A stretch of DNA of 52,147 nucleotides from positions 1-52,147 of the forward strand of contig DYNM01000017.1 in the NCBI GenBank assembly GCA_020721065.1, given 5' to 3'. This document shows positions 25,839-33,974 of the stretch, piece after piece. The stretch's first letter is position 1; each line of letters begins with the position of its first letter. The position numbers were made by a program, and so were the translations under genes. The notes beneath the pieces are model-generated. The model saw only the letters and a list, made by a program, of their open reading frames with translations, did no database searches and was not told the DNA's origin. The DNA is from Thiocystis violascens. GTDB taxonomy: Bacteria; Pseudomonadota; Gammaproteobacteria; Chromatiales; Chromatiaceae.

Positions 25839-27475
25839 TAGTGTTGTGCTCCTCTTGAGGAAAATAAGCGAATCAAGGCATGGCTAATGATGCCAATAAG
25901 CGTGCCTAATACGGCTAAAATCCCAATTAAATCTACCCATTGATTGCTATCACGTCCCGGTAAATAGAGTCCTTCAACTCCTTGTAAACGTCCATTTTTA
26001 GCGTGACAACTTTCGCAAGAAAGAGAATCCTCTTTTGGGGCGACCATGTGGGTAATTGGCCAATAAGAAAGTGTTTCTACAAAACCGTACTGACCAGAAT
26101 AAGGTAGCCCAAACTCTTTCATGCCATGCGCAATGGCTTTGCCCATATCGTAATTACCCCAATAGGAATCTGTGTCTTCACCCCACAGATGAGCGTAAAC
26201 CAAGGTGCCATTACCAATATCAGCCGGCAGCCATGTCCGCATTTGCTTAAATGGCCAAATGCGCGAACGACCATCATCACGCGAGCCATTAAAGTCATTT
26301 ACGGCAACTGGTTTAGTGACATCAAATTTAGTATCAATGGTGGTGTAGTTCATTTGCCCATCAAACCAACGATATAATGGCACTAAATTCTCGGCATAAA
26401 CAAAAGTCCCTTTAATAGATTTATAGGTATAGCGATGTTCGCCATTGCCTTGCGTATAACCATGCTCATGATAACCTTCACCATTACGGGTGCGTCCAGC
26501 AGTCCGCCAATCCCAATCAGTCATGGTTGCAACGCCACCGCGAGCAAATTCAGGAATATGGCAGGTTTGACATGCAACGCTGGAAATATGGTCATTACGT
26601 TTAAATGCAGCGAGTGAATCAACTGGATGCGGTTTTAAACCATGACAGGATTCGCAAGTTGCCACGTCACGACGTTGCCCTGGTTTTCCGGCACCTTCAT
26701 GGTCTTTAGCATCCATGCGATAACGGCTGCCTGCCCAAACATGTTGTTTGGTGACATGACAAGCAGTGCAGGCGAAATTCAAGCCATCAACGCCCATGTG
26801 TACGTCTAATTTACGCGGTGGATTTTTTAATGCAGAAGATAAATCACCGTGTTTCACATTATCGCCACCACCACCATTAAAATGGCACGCACCACAATTA
26901 GCGCGTTGTGGTAAATCAACATTCTGAGCGACCAGTGATAAATCTATTGCTGGTTTGCCTTGAAACATGACAGAACAGGCTGGACTGCCAGCACTGTTTG
27001 GTGTTTTATAATAAGTGCCGGTAGTATCATGGCAGACTAAACAATCAATGTTGGTTTCATCTTTAAAATCAAAATGTTCATCTTTCCAACCATATCCGGC
27101 ATGGCATTGAGCGCACATCCCTTCATTGCCGCGTGCGTTTGTACAAAAGTTATTGATGAGATGTTTTTTACCAAGCATTTGTCCCGTTTCTGGATTGCGC
27201 CATTCCCAAGTCCAATGGATGTTTTTCATAAAATGCTTGCCTGTTTCCGTATGGCAACTCAGGCAGGCTTTCGTCACTTCTGGTCCAGAAGCAAAGGGCT
27301 TTTTCAAGACCTCAAATTTTGTGTGATCGGCAGTACCGCCGGTGAGTGGACCGGAAATTTGCGCTGGCGCAGGTTGCACCGTTGCCGGTGGAGTGGGCCA
27401 ATTATCCGTTGCCATCGGTGCCGAGCTAATACATAACCCTATCAATAATAAAATAATTTTTCCAAGCGGTCGCAT
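25838..27475 (-). CDS. Octaheme tetrathionate-reductase-like cytochrome c
   Basis: This 545-residue protein has exactly eight CxxCH motifs at 71, 121, 145, 194, 236, 274, 302 and 487, matching the octaheme tetrathionate reductase (OTR) family. A signal peptide covers residues 1-22. A C-terminal hydrophobic segment at about 513-538 should anchor it to the membrane, in contrast to soluble OTR. Family members reduce tetrathionate, nitrite and hydroxylamine in vitro; the natural substrate is open. The ATG at 27475 has GGAGG five bases upstream; an earlier TTG overlaps that site. With the cytochrome b gene it could link the quinone pool to periplasmic oxyanion chemistry. Confidence 0.9.
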   Translation of the reverse strand: MRPLGKIILLLIGLCISSAPMATDNWPTPPATVQPAPAQISGPLTGGTADHTKFEVLKKPFASGPEVTKACLSCHTETGKHFMKNIHWTWEWRNPETGQMLGKKHLINNFCTNARGNEGMCAQCHAGYGWKDEHFDFKDETNIDCLVCHDTTGTYYKTPNSAGSPACSVMFQGKPAIDLSLVAQNVDLPQRANCGACHFNGGGGDNVKHGDLSSALKNPPRKLDVHMGVDGLNFACTACHVTKQHVWAGSRYRMDAKDHEGAGKPGQRRDVATCESCHGLKPHPVDSLAAFKRNDHISSVACQTCHIPEFARGGVATMTDWDWRTAGRTRNGEGYHEHGYTQGNGEHRYTYKSIKGTFVYAENLVPLYRWFDGQMNYTTIDTKFDVTKPVAVNDFNGSRDDGRSRIWPFKQMRTWLPADIGNGTLVYAHLWGEDTDSYWGNYDMGKAIAHGMKEFGLPYSGQYGFVETLSYWPITHMVAPKEDSLSCESCHAKNGRLQGVEGLYLPGRDSNQWVDLIGILAVLGTLIGIISHALIRLFSSRGAQH

Positions 27476-27687
27476 AACGTCCTCCAAATTGTGCTGCTAT
27501 CACTTAGCGATGAAACACGCAAATGTGCGACGGTATCCTGCGAGAAGTTCGTCACAGTTTCCATGACGTGCGGCAAGCGCGGTGCGGAATGACAAGCGCA
27601 AAGATGACTTGACGCCATGCGTTTTGATTCGGACACTTAGCACAGTTTGAAATTCACAACTGAATGCTTGAAAATTGGAGACATCAC

Positions 27688-28239
27688 GTGCTTGAACAAA
27701 TCACCGAACGCCTGTTGTATGCCAGCCGTTGGTTATTAGCGCCGATTTATTTGGGATTGTCGCTGACATTGATGGCGATTGGGTTTAAATTCTTTTACGA
27801 AATTTATCACCTGTTTACGCACTTATTGACGATGAGTGAATCCGACATGGTGTTAATTGTGTTGGCAATGATTGATTTATCGTTGGTTGCGAGTTTGGTG
27901 GTGATGGTGATGTTTTCTGGATATGAAAATTTTGTGTCTCGAATTGATGTGCGTGAGGGTGATGATCAATTGGATTGGTTAGGCAAACTTGATTCTAGCA
28001 CCTTAAAGTTGAAGGTGGCAGCATCTATTGTGGCGATTTCTTCAATCCATTTGTTGCAGGAGTTTGTGAATGTTCAAAATGTGCCAAATGATAAGTTAAT
28101 GTGGTATGTTATTATTCACTTAACTTTTGTGGTGTCTGCGGTATTGATGGGTATTTTAGATCGGATTGCGTTTTCAGCGCACCGTAGCCCAGATCATAGT
28201 ACAGCTCCGACGCTTGCACCGCCGCCGCAACACCATTAA
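27688..28239 (+). CDS. yqhA: YqhA family (UPF0114) membrane protein
   Basis: A 183-residue membrane protein with the family opening [20 protein letters not shown] and the conserved [24 protein letters not shown] and [25 protein letters not shown]. Three to four membrane helices are visible. The function of YqhA is not established. GTG at 27688 is preferred because GGAG lies seven bases upstream; an ATG eight codons earlier is the alternative. The tail rich in proline and histidine is not part of the core family. It diverges from the OTR-cytochrome b pair. Confidence 0.85.
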   Translation: MLEQITERLLYASRWLLAPIYLGLSLTLMAIGFKFFYEIYHLFTHLLTMSESDMVLIVLAMIDLSLVASLVVMVMFSGYENFVSRIDVREGDDQLDWLGKLDSSTLKLKVAASIVAISSIHLLQEFVNVQNVPNDKLMWYVIIHLTFVVSAVLMGILDRIAFSAHRSPDHSTAPTLAPPPQHH

Positions 28240-28265
28240 GCGTGACTGGTATTGCGAATATGCGG

Positions 28266-28298
28266 AAAAAAAACGCCGCATGATGCGGCGTTTTTTAA
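28266..28298. terminator. Bidirectional terminator between yqhA and the DUF2892 gene
   Basis: AAACGCCGCA and TGCGGCGTTT form a ten-pair stem with an A-run before and T-run after, serving two convergent genes. Confidence 0.92.
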
Positions 28299-28316
28299 TC
28301 TCATTGCAACCAAGGC

Positions 28317-28505
28317 TTATTTTTTGTTGGTGTCGATGTTAACCAACGTATAAGCGGGACAGGTGCGCAGATATGCAGTGCCAATTAACACCAAACCAAT
28401 TAAACCGATCAGGTTGTGGTCGATCAGACCGAATAAAATGACTGCAATACCCGCACCAAAACGCAGGTTCCGATCCATTTCACCGATGTTTTTAGGCATA
28501 TTCAT
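28317..28505 (-). CDS. DUF2892-family small membrane protein
   Basis: This 62-residue protein has the family opening KNIGEMDRNLRFGAG, a membrane segment (about 17-45 with a short break) and the characteristic RTCPAY near residue 47-52. DUF2892 proteins, including the tail of the rhodanese YgaP, are small inner-membrane proteins, often near sulfur or thiosulfate metabolism genes. No function is established. Its message probably starts at the strong promoter near 28741-28770, leaving a leader of about 230 bases. Confidence 0.85.
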   Translation of the reverse strand: MNMPKNIGEMDRNLRFGAGIAVILFGLIDHNLIGLIGLVLIGTAYLRTCPAYTLVNIDTNKK

Positions 28506-28740
28506 TTGTGTAATCCTAATTGGAAATGAGTGAGTTGACGTTCACGGCACAGACCGTGTATTTGAGTGTACGCGAATCTTACGCCCATTGTCGCTACTAA
28601 AAACCGATGACAATCTCAAAGGTTTGTATACGCCGTCCCCGCCCTTGCCTTGAAACGATTTCAAGGTCTGATGTGACTCTATGCGTATGGATTAACGTCC
28701 AGCCGTAGCGGGTCTGGACGATGCAAAAAGCACGGGAGGC
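28506..28740 (-). ncRNA. Candidate structured leader or small RNA upstream of the DUF2892 gene
   Basis: This gene-free stretch lies downstream of a strong minus-strand promoter. At least four inverted repeats are visible: CGTCCAG/CTGGACG (28696-28720), CCTTGAAA/TTTCAAGG (28648-28666), a nested stem TTTGAG with ATTGTC and GACAAT with CTCAAA (28561-28620), and CACGG/CCGTG (28543-28558). I do not recognise a known RNA family. It could be a leader that controls the DUF2892 gene or an independent small RNA. The remaining bases from 28780 to 28865 hold nothing I can support. Confidence 0.45.
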
Positions 28741-28770
28741 ATCCTATCGACAGGTTTAAAGCCGTGTCAA
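28741..28770 (-). promoter_or_regulatory. Sigma-70-type promoter reading minus
   Basis: On the minus strand a perfect -35 box TTGACA (28765-28770) is followed after 18 bases by TAGGAT (28741-28746). Transcription would start near 28734 and read through the hairpin region towards the DUF2892 gene. Confidence 0.6.
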
Positions 28771-28865
28771 TTCGGTATAAAAACGTATTTTTTTTGAAAA
28801 TAGCGCGAATTTTAGCCAATAGTTAAGTTACGCGCCCTGACATTTCTAAAACCTCGGATGTCATC

Positions 28866-29342
28866 ATGTCGTCTCCATTGCAATCAGACCCACCCGCATC
28901 CGCTCTGCATCCGCAGCGCCGTCGGCTTTATAACCTCTTGGCATGGCTGTGTTTTGGGCTGGGATTCCTCGGCATGGTGGTGCCGCTGATGCCGACGACC
29001 GTGTTTTGGATCGGCGCAGCGTGGCTGTGGCTGCGCAGCCATCCGCAGCGGGTGCGCTTTTTGGTTGAGCATCCGAGCTTCGGCGCATCCATCCGCAGCT
29101 TTTTAGAACACGGCGAAATTTGTCGCACCGGCAAAACGGCGGCAGTTAGCAGCATGGCGGGTAGTTATGTGCTGTGGTGGTTATTGGTACAACCGAGTGC
29201 CATCAGCGCCACCATCGTCGCCGCCATTCTCGGCAGCGTCGCGCTGTGGATTGTCACTCGACCCACTCGTCGTCCCTATCCCGTTGCTGCACCCGTCACC
29301 GTCACCTTGATGCCCACCAAGCGCCAGCCACCTCCGCTCTAA
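28866..29342 (+). CDS. YbaN/DUF454-family inner-membrane protein
   Basis: A 158-residue protein whose middle matches DUF454: LYNLLAWLCFGLGFLGMVVPLMPTTVFWIGAAWLWLRSHP, with the PLMPTT turn between two membrane helices, then RFLVEHPSFGASIRSF and a third and fourth hydrophobic segment. The function of YbaN is unknown. The tail is proline-rich. It ends four bases before the next gene and is probably co-transcribed with it. Confidence 0.8.
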   Translation: MSSPLQSDPPASALHPQRRRLYNLLAWLCFGLGFLGMVVPLMPTTVFWIGAAWLWLRSHPQRVRFLVEHPSFGASIRSFLEHGEICRTGKTAAVSSMAGSYVLWWLLVQPSAISATIVAAILGSVALWIVTRPTRRPYPVAAPVTVTLMPTKRQPPPL

Positions 29343-29346
29343 AACG

Positions 29347-30162
29347 ATGCGCACTCTGTTATTGCTCGACAACGGCTCGCGGCGGGCGGAATCAACACTG
29401 ATGCTGCGCCATCTCGCCGCCCAACTCGCTGCTCGCTGTGGCGAAGCGGTGTTGCCCGTCTCGCTGCTACATTCCGATCAGGTGCCAATTGCGCAATTGG
29501 ACGGGCAAGCGGCAGCCACACTTGCGCCAACGCTGCGGCAGTTATGCGCGGCCGGACAACGTGAGTTTGTGCTGATTCCACTGTTTTTTGGCGCGAGTCG
29601 GGCGCTCACTGACTTTATTCCCGCGACCGCAGCTGAGGTCGCCGCTGACTGTGGTCATTTTCATTGGCAACTCGCGCCGCCGCTCTGTCCGCTGCCAGCA
29701 GGTGAACCGCTGTTAGTGGACATCATGGCCGCACAGGTGGCAGATGCCGCTGCCGCGCTGGAACATGCCATGCCGCGAGTGGTGCTGGTCGATCACGGTT
29801 CACCCGTGCCAGCGGTGACGGCGGTGCGGCAATGGATCAGCACCCAGTTGGCGCAGCGGTTGGGGATGACGGTGGCGCAGGCGGTGATGGAGCGCCGCGC
29901 TGGTGCGGCTTACGATTTCAACGGGATGCTGTTGGAAGAGTGGCTGCAACAACAGGCGGCAGTCGATGCGATCACGCCGGTGATTGTGGCGCTGTTATTC
30001 ATCGCTGCGGGTCGCCACGCCGGCGCGAATGGCGATCTGGCGACGATCATCGCACGCGCCACTGCGCCACATCCCAACTGGCGGGTGGTGATGACGCCAC
30101 TGGTTGGCAGTCATCCGCTGGTGGTGGACATTTTGCAGCGCCGAATTCCCGCGCCAGCGTGA
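29347..30162 (+). CDS. CbiX/SirB-type sirohydrochlorin chelatase
   Basis: This 271-residue protein has two CbiX halves. The second half starts with VLVDHGSPVPAVTAVR, the HGSP motif of the family, and contains AAGRHAGANGDL, matching the GxHxxxD segment with the metal-handling histidine. The first half opens with LLLLDNGSRRAES, where the histidine of HGS is replaced by asparagine. Such enzymes insert iron or cobalt into sirohydrochlorin for siroheme or cobalamin. Siroheme is needed by sulfite reductases, so a link to sulfur oxidation is plausible. The metal cannot be told from the sequence. Confidence 0.8.
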   Translation: MRTLLLLDNGSRRAESTLMLRHLAAQLAARCGEAVLPVSLLHSDQVPIAQLDGQAAATLAPTLRQLCAAGQREFVLIPLFFGASRALTDFIPATAAEVAADCGHFHWQLAPPLCPLPAGEPLLVDIMAAQVADAAAALEHAMPRVVLVDHGSPVPAVTAVRQWISTQLAQRLGMTVAQAVMERRAGAAYDFNGMLLEEWLQQQAAVDAITPVIVALLFIAAGRHAGANGDLATIIARATAPHPNWRVVMTPLVGSHPLVVDILQRRIPAPA

Positions 30163-30171
30163 CGTTGGCAA

Positions 30172-31107
30172 TCAACGAACGTGCTGGCGCAACCACTCTC
30201 GCGCTGCGACCGCATCCTGTTGAATTTGCTGTTGTAAAGCGGCGAGCGAATCAAATTGCAGCTCCTCACGCAGCTTGTAGCAAAACTCCACCGCCAGATG
30301 CTGCCCGTAAATTTGCGCATTAAAATCAAAGAGATGCACTTCTAGCCGGTCATCACGTCCGCTGACAGTCGGGCGCGTCCCGATGTTAGCAACGCCTGGC
30401 TGCGGCACCGCGCCCAGCCCGTACACCCGCACCGCGTACACACCGCGCAGCGGACTCACCTGACGATGTAAGTTGATGTTTGCAGTAGGAAAACCCAGCG
30501 CCCGCCCGCGTTGCTCGCCATAACCCACCCGCCCTTCAAGCCGATACGGACGTCCCAACAGATGCCGCGCTTGCGCCAAATCACCCGCCGCCAGCGCCGC
30601 TCGCACCCGTGTGCTGCTGATGCGGGCGTTGTTGTGCGTGATCGTGTGGAGATTGTCCACCGCAAAGCCGGCATCTGCGCCCATCTGCTGCAATAACGCA
30701 TAATCGCCGCCGCGCTGGTGCCCAAAGCGAAAATCATCGCCGACCAGCAAAAAGCGCACGCCCAACCCTTCAATCAACAACCGCTGCACGAACTGCTCCG
30801 CCGCCAGCGCCGCCAATTTCGGGTTAAATTCCAATAACATGACGCGCTCGATGCCGTCGTCACGGATCGCCGCGAGCTTCTCACGCAGCCGAGTTAAACG
30901 CGCTGGCGCGGCAGTGGGGCGAAAAAACTCCAGCGGCTGCGGTTCAAATGTGATCACGGTGGCGGGCAAACCGAGATCGCGCCCCCGCGCCAACAAGCGT
31001 TTGAACACGGCGCGATGACCCAGATGCACGCCATCAAAGTTGCCGATGGTCGCAACGCAACCGTGATCGGCGGGGCGCAAATTATGTAATCCTCGAATCA
31101 GTCTCAT
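30172..31107 (-). CDS. ribF: Bifunctional riboflavin kinase/FAD synthetase
   Basis: RibF converts riboflavin to FMN and FAD. The N-terminal adenylyltransferase domain has GNFDGVHLGH at 22-31 and later SSTRVRAALAAGDL. The C-terminal kinase domain has GRALGFPTANI and the end segment with VEFCYKLREELQFDSLAAL. The 311-residue length is standard. It is convergent with the chelatase gene and marks the right-hand housekeeping boundary next to the restriction-modification genes. Confidence 0.95.
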   Translation of the reverse strand: MRLIRGLHNLRPADHGCVATIGNFDGVHLGHRAVFKRLLARGRDLGLPATVITFEPQPLEFFRPTAAPARLTRLREKLAAIRDDGIERVMLLEFNPKLAALAAEQFVQRLLIEGLGVRFLLVGDDFRFGHQRGGDYALLQQMGADAGFAVDNLHTITHNNARISSTRVRAALAAGDLAQARHLLGRPYRLEGRVGYGEQRGRALGFPTANINLHRQVSPLRGVYAVRVYGLGAVPQPGVANIGTRPTVSGRDDRLEVHLFDFNAQIYGQHLAVEFCYKLREELQFDSLAALQQQIQQDAVAAREWLRQHVR

Positions 31108-31143
31108 AATTCTATTTCAAATAACTGGCAACGATGGTGGTCA

Positions 31144-32751
31144 TTATTCTGGCAATAAATCAATTTGACGATTGGTGTTGACCGCTGGCGCATTAGCTAA
31201 CACCTCAAGATTTAATGGTAAATCGGCACGACACTGATCTTCAACCATTTCGCGCACGGTCACAATCTGAATACGCGGATAATCCCGTTGCAATAACTCG
31301 TGATAGTAGCGCCCCGCTGCCAGTGCTTCATCGCGCATTGGTTTGGTTGGCTCTTCCAGTGTGATTAAAATTGCCATCACTGCCTGTTCGCGCTGGCGAT
31401 CACTATTTAATGTCGCAATATCGTTGCGCTGCACCTTGCCGGATTTTACTTGCAAAATCACTTTTTCAGTGCTCTGGTGTCCGCTGACAATATACGCAAT
31501 GCCATCAATGCCATCAATGCCATCAATGCCATCAATGCCTTTATCGGCACCTTTTTTATCGTTGATGATAGCGCGGTTTTTTGTATAAGTGAGCACCGCC
31601 CATTTTTCAAATTCTTTGCGCAGCCGATCATCCTTTTTATGTGCCAACGCTCGCGCTGAATCCATATCACGCGGAATGCCACTTAAAACAATCTGATTGA
31701 CTGCGTCCGCACCGAAACTATCTTCTAACCGTCTCAAAATCAAGGCAATGCTTTGATAAGTGATGTCAATACCAATCCATTGTCGTTTTAAGCGTTGCGC
31801 AACGGCAACGCTGGTGCCGCAGCCGCAATACGCATCTAACACCACATCGCCTTCATTACTGCTGACTTGAATAATCCGCTCCAATAACGCCTCTGGCTTT
31901 TGTGTGGGATAGCCGAGGCGTTCACCGCCAAACGTGCCAATTTGCCCAATATCATCCCAAAGATTACTGACAGGAGCACCTTTTTCTTCAACAAAATAAT
32001 GTTTATACACTGGATATTTTGACGTAGATATTATTTTTGCTTCACCCGCTGCTAACAGTGCGTTTAATCTTTCCGCCGACACTGTTTTTAACGGATTCCA
32101 CTTAAAACGTCGTCCTTGTTCGTCTACTTTATCGTAGCGTTTTATTGCACCAACACCATAGGGTTTTGTTGCCTTATTAAACAGATATTCTGACGTTTTG
32201 CTGTACAATAAAATGCTATCCGTATTCGTTGGAAATCGCCGCGCTATTGCTTTACTGCTTCCCGAATTAAAAGTTCTTTCCCAAATGATTTCGTTCAAAA
32301 AATCTCCGCCGCGTGGACAAAAAATGCTATCTAAAATCAGTTTCAAATAATGACTGCATGTTGGATCACAATGTAAATAAAAACTGCCAGTTGGTTTTAA
32401 TACGCGCCAAATCGCGTTAATTCGTTGCGTCATGCTGATAAGATACGCCAATAAACCACCAGTGCCTAACACGGCTTTTAAGCCTTTCATCAACTCAATG
32501 GTTTGCGTGGTGTAGTCGTGTTGATTAGTGAGAATATCGGCAAAACCAGCATCAGCCAATTCGTTCCACGTCCAAGTATCAATAAATGCTTGCGCTTGTG
32601 CTGCGTCATCTTTACCGATGTTGTTATAAATCTGAAAATAGTTGCGTTTAGAATTAAACGGCGGGTCGATATAACATAAATCGACGGACTCTTCTTTAAT
32701 TTTCTTGCGCAAAATGTCCAAATTATCGCCATAAAACAATTGGTTCATCAT
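31144..32751 (-). CDS. DNA methyltransferase fused to an Mrr-like nuclease domain
   Basis: A 535-residue protein. Residues 1-345 form an amino-methyltransferase: YGDNLDIL near the N-terminus, the catalytic DPPF at 29-32, and the SAM-binding VVLDAYCGCGTSVA at 303-316. Residues 375-510 resemble the Mrr/PD-(D/E)xK nuclease: FEKWAVLTYTKNRAII, then GADKGIDG with the metal-binding aspartate and QVKSG at 434-438. Between them the sequence is expanded to GIDGIDGIDGIDG (405-417) by an in-frame 9-bp repeat. It has a GGAG ribosome site and follows the type II pair by 83 bases. It could be a solitary methyltransferase-nuclease or a helper of the adjacent system. Confidence 0.85.
   Translation of the reverse strand: MMNQLFYGDNLDILRKKIKEESVDLCYIDPPFNSKRNYFQIYNNIGKDDAAQAQAFIDTWTWNELADAGFADILTNQHDYTTQTIELMKGLKAVLGTGGLLAYLISMTQRINAIWRVLKPTGSFYLHCDPTCSHYLKLILDSIFCPRGGDFLNEIIWERTFNSGSSKAIARRFPTNTDSILLYSKTSEYLFNKATKPYGVGAIKRYDKVDEQGRRFKWNPLKTVSAERLNALLAAGEAKIISTSKYPVYKHYFVEEKGAPVSNLWDDIGQIGTFGGERLGYPTQKPEALLERIIQVSSNEGDVVLDAYCGCGTSVAVAQRLKRQWIGIDITYQSIALILRRLEDSFGADAVNQIVLSGIPRDMDSARALAHKKDDRLRKEFEKWAVLTYTKNRAIINDKKGADKGIDGIDGIDGIDGIAYIVSGHQSTEKVILQVKSGKVQRNDIATLNSDRQREQAVMAILITLEEPTKPMRDEALAAGRYYHELLQRDYPRIQIVTVREMVEDQCRADLPLNLEVLANAPAVNTNRQIDLLPE
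31497..31539. repeat. 9-bp tandem repeat (GCCATCAAT) inside the methyltransferase-nuclease gene
   Basis: GCCATCAAT is repeated four times without change, with partial units at both ends (about 4.8 copies). The unit length is a multiple of three, so copy changes alter only the number of Gly-Ile-Asp triplets in the Mrr-like domain and not the reading frame. Confidence 0.95.
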
Positions 32752-32834
32752 TTTCTCCGCTGATTATACCCGCGTTGTACCGCACGATTTGCGCGATATC
32801 TCTATTGCTACTCATTTTTAGTCATCTGCGACAG

Positions 32835-33974
32835 TTATTTTTCTAGTAAAAATATAAATTCACGATTCGGTTCAATTGCATCGCGTAACCACTGATGCGT
32901 CCATTTCATTTCTGCCATAACATTCTTTTTATAATCAAGCTCTATCGTTTTTCTTATTTTTCCATTTTTTTCTAGTATTGCGTGTAGTTCAGCAGAAGTT
33001 GCTTTACCGCCAGAGCTATAGGATAAAGCAATAAATGGTGATCTTGACGCACTAATGAGGCGATCTATTGCTTTGACTGCAATAAAACTTCCATCATTGT
33101 CTTTTCTGAATTCTTCAAATACGCTTGATGCCACAGTATCAGAGGTGTCTTGACGCCGCAATGCTGCGCCAAATATCGAGGGGCGATCATTTTTACAAAT
33201 CGTTGTCCAAATATGATAATACGCTGCATATCGAACGCGTGAGGGCGGCATTTTTTCATTATTTGATCCGTATGGAGGATCGAAGTAAGAAAAGTCTGCT
33301 ATAACAGTATTGATAGAATTGAAAATATCACCTTGAATCACAACGTTGTTGTGAATGTTGGGAAAAACAAGCGGGATTCGCAACTGCATCGTTTTATAAC
33401 TGCGCGGCGACCAGTTTTTAAGATAAGAGGTAAAATGACCGAGTGTGTTTTCCACTTCATCAAGCGCCAAAATTAAACTCGTTAAAGCCACAGTATGTTC
33501 TACTTCGCTCAATTTTAGAGAATCAATTTCGCGCCTAATACCATCAAGTTTGCGTGTGTTGTGAACTTGCCAAGGTTTTTTCTGACCGTTAGCTTGAATT
33601 GCGCTACCGTTGTTATCTACACCACCATAATTTTCTGTAAACCAACCATCAAAACCATCAACAGCATTAAGATGTTTTATCAATTCCAAGTAGTGGTTGG
33701 CGGGAAATTGATTTTTTAAGTAGCAGGTTCCAAAAACACTCGACCACACAGAAATATCGTTGCTGACAACCTGAAATCCATTTTTTGCAAAAGCCTGTGA
33801 GACGCGTGTCGTACCGGAAAATCCATCGAAAACACTTGATACCGGTAAGCCATCAACTAAAGAAAGAATGTGAGGAATAAGTTTTAATTTTGATCCCACA
33901 TATTTTATGCCTTGAGTCATCACTGGTTGGATTAGGTCACTACCAAATAATGAAAGCATCGGCGCTGGTAACAT
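32835..33974 (-). CDS. D12-class DNA adenine methyltransferase
   Basis: This 379-residue protein has the alpha-class adenine methylase order: YVGSKLKLIPHI at 25-36, the SAM-binding FDGFSGTTRVSQAF at 49-62, and the catalytic FDPPYG at 231-236. It is the modification half of a type II system: its ATG directly follows the stop of the putative endonuclease gene (TAAATG). Low G+C and AT-rich codons contrast with ribF and nifB on the two sides. The recognition sequence cannot be deduced. Confidence 0.9.
   Translation of the reverse strand: MLPAPMLSLFGSDLIQPVMTQGIKYVGSKLKLIPHILSLVDGLPVSSVFDGFSGTTRVSQAFAKNGFQVVSNDISVWSSVFGTCYLKNQFPANHYLELIKHLNAVDGFDGWFTENYGGVDNNGSAIQANGQKKPWQVHNTRKLDGIRREIDSLKLSEVEHTVALTSLILALDEVENTLGHFTSYLKNWSPRSYKTMQLRIPLVFPNIHNNVVIQGDIFNSINTVIADFSYFDPPYGSNNEKMPPSRVRYAAYYHIWTTICKNDRPSIFGAALRRQDTSDTVASSVFEEFRKDNDGSFIAVKAIDRLISASRSPFIALSYSSGGKATSAELHAILEKNGKIRKTIELDYKKNVMAEMKWTHQWLRDAIEPNREFIFLLEK

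Noticed and set aside
28506..28740. 6S RNA
   Set aside because: A CCTTGAAA hairpin recalls part of 6S RNA, but the long closing stem formed by the two RNA ends is not visible.
31497..31539. Phase-variable on/off repeat
   Set aside because: The unit is nine bases, so copy changes cannot shift the frame; only loop length could vary.
31497..31539. CRISPR array
   Set aside because: Units are adjacent, without spacers, and lie inside a coding region. No other spaced repeats were seen in the window.
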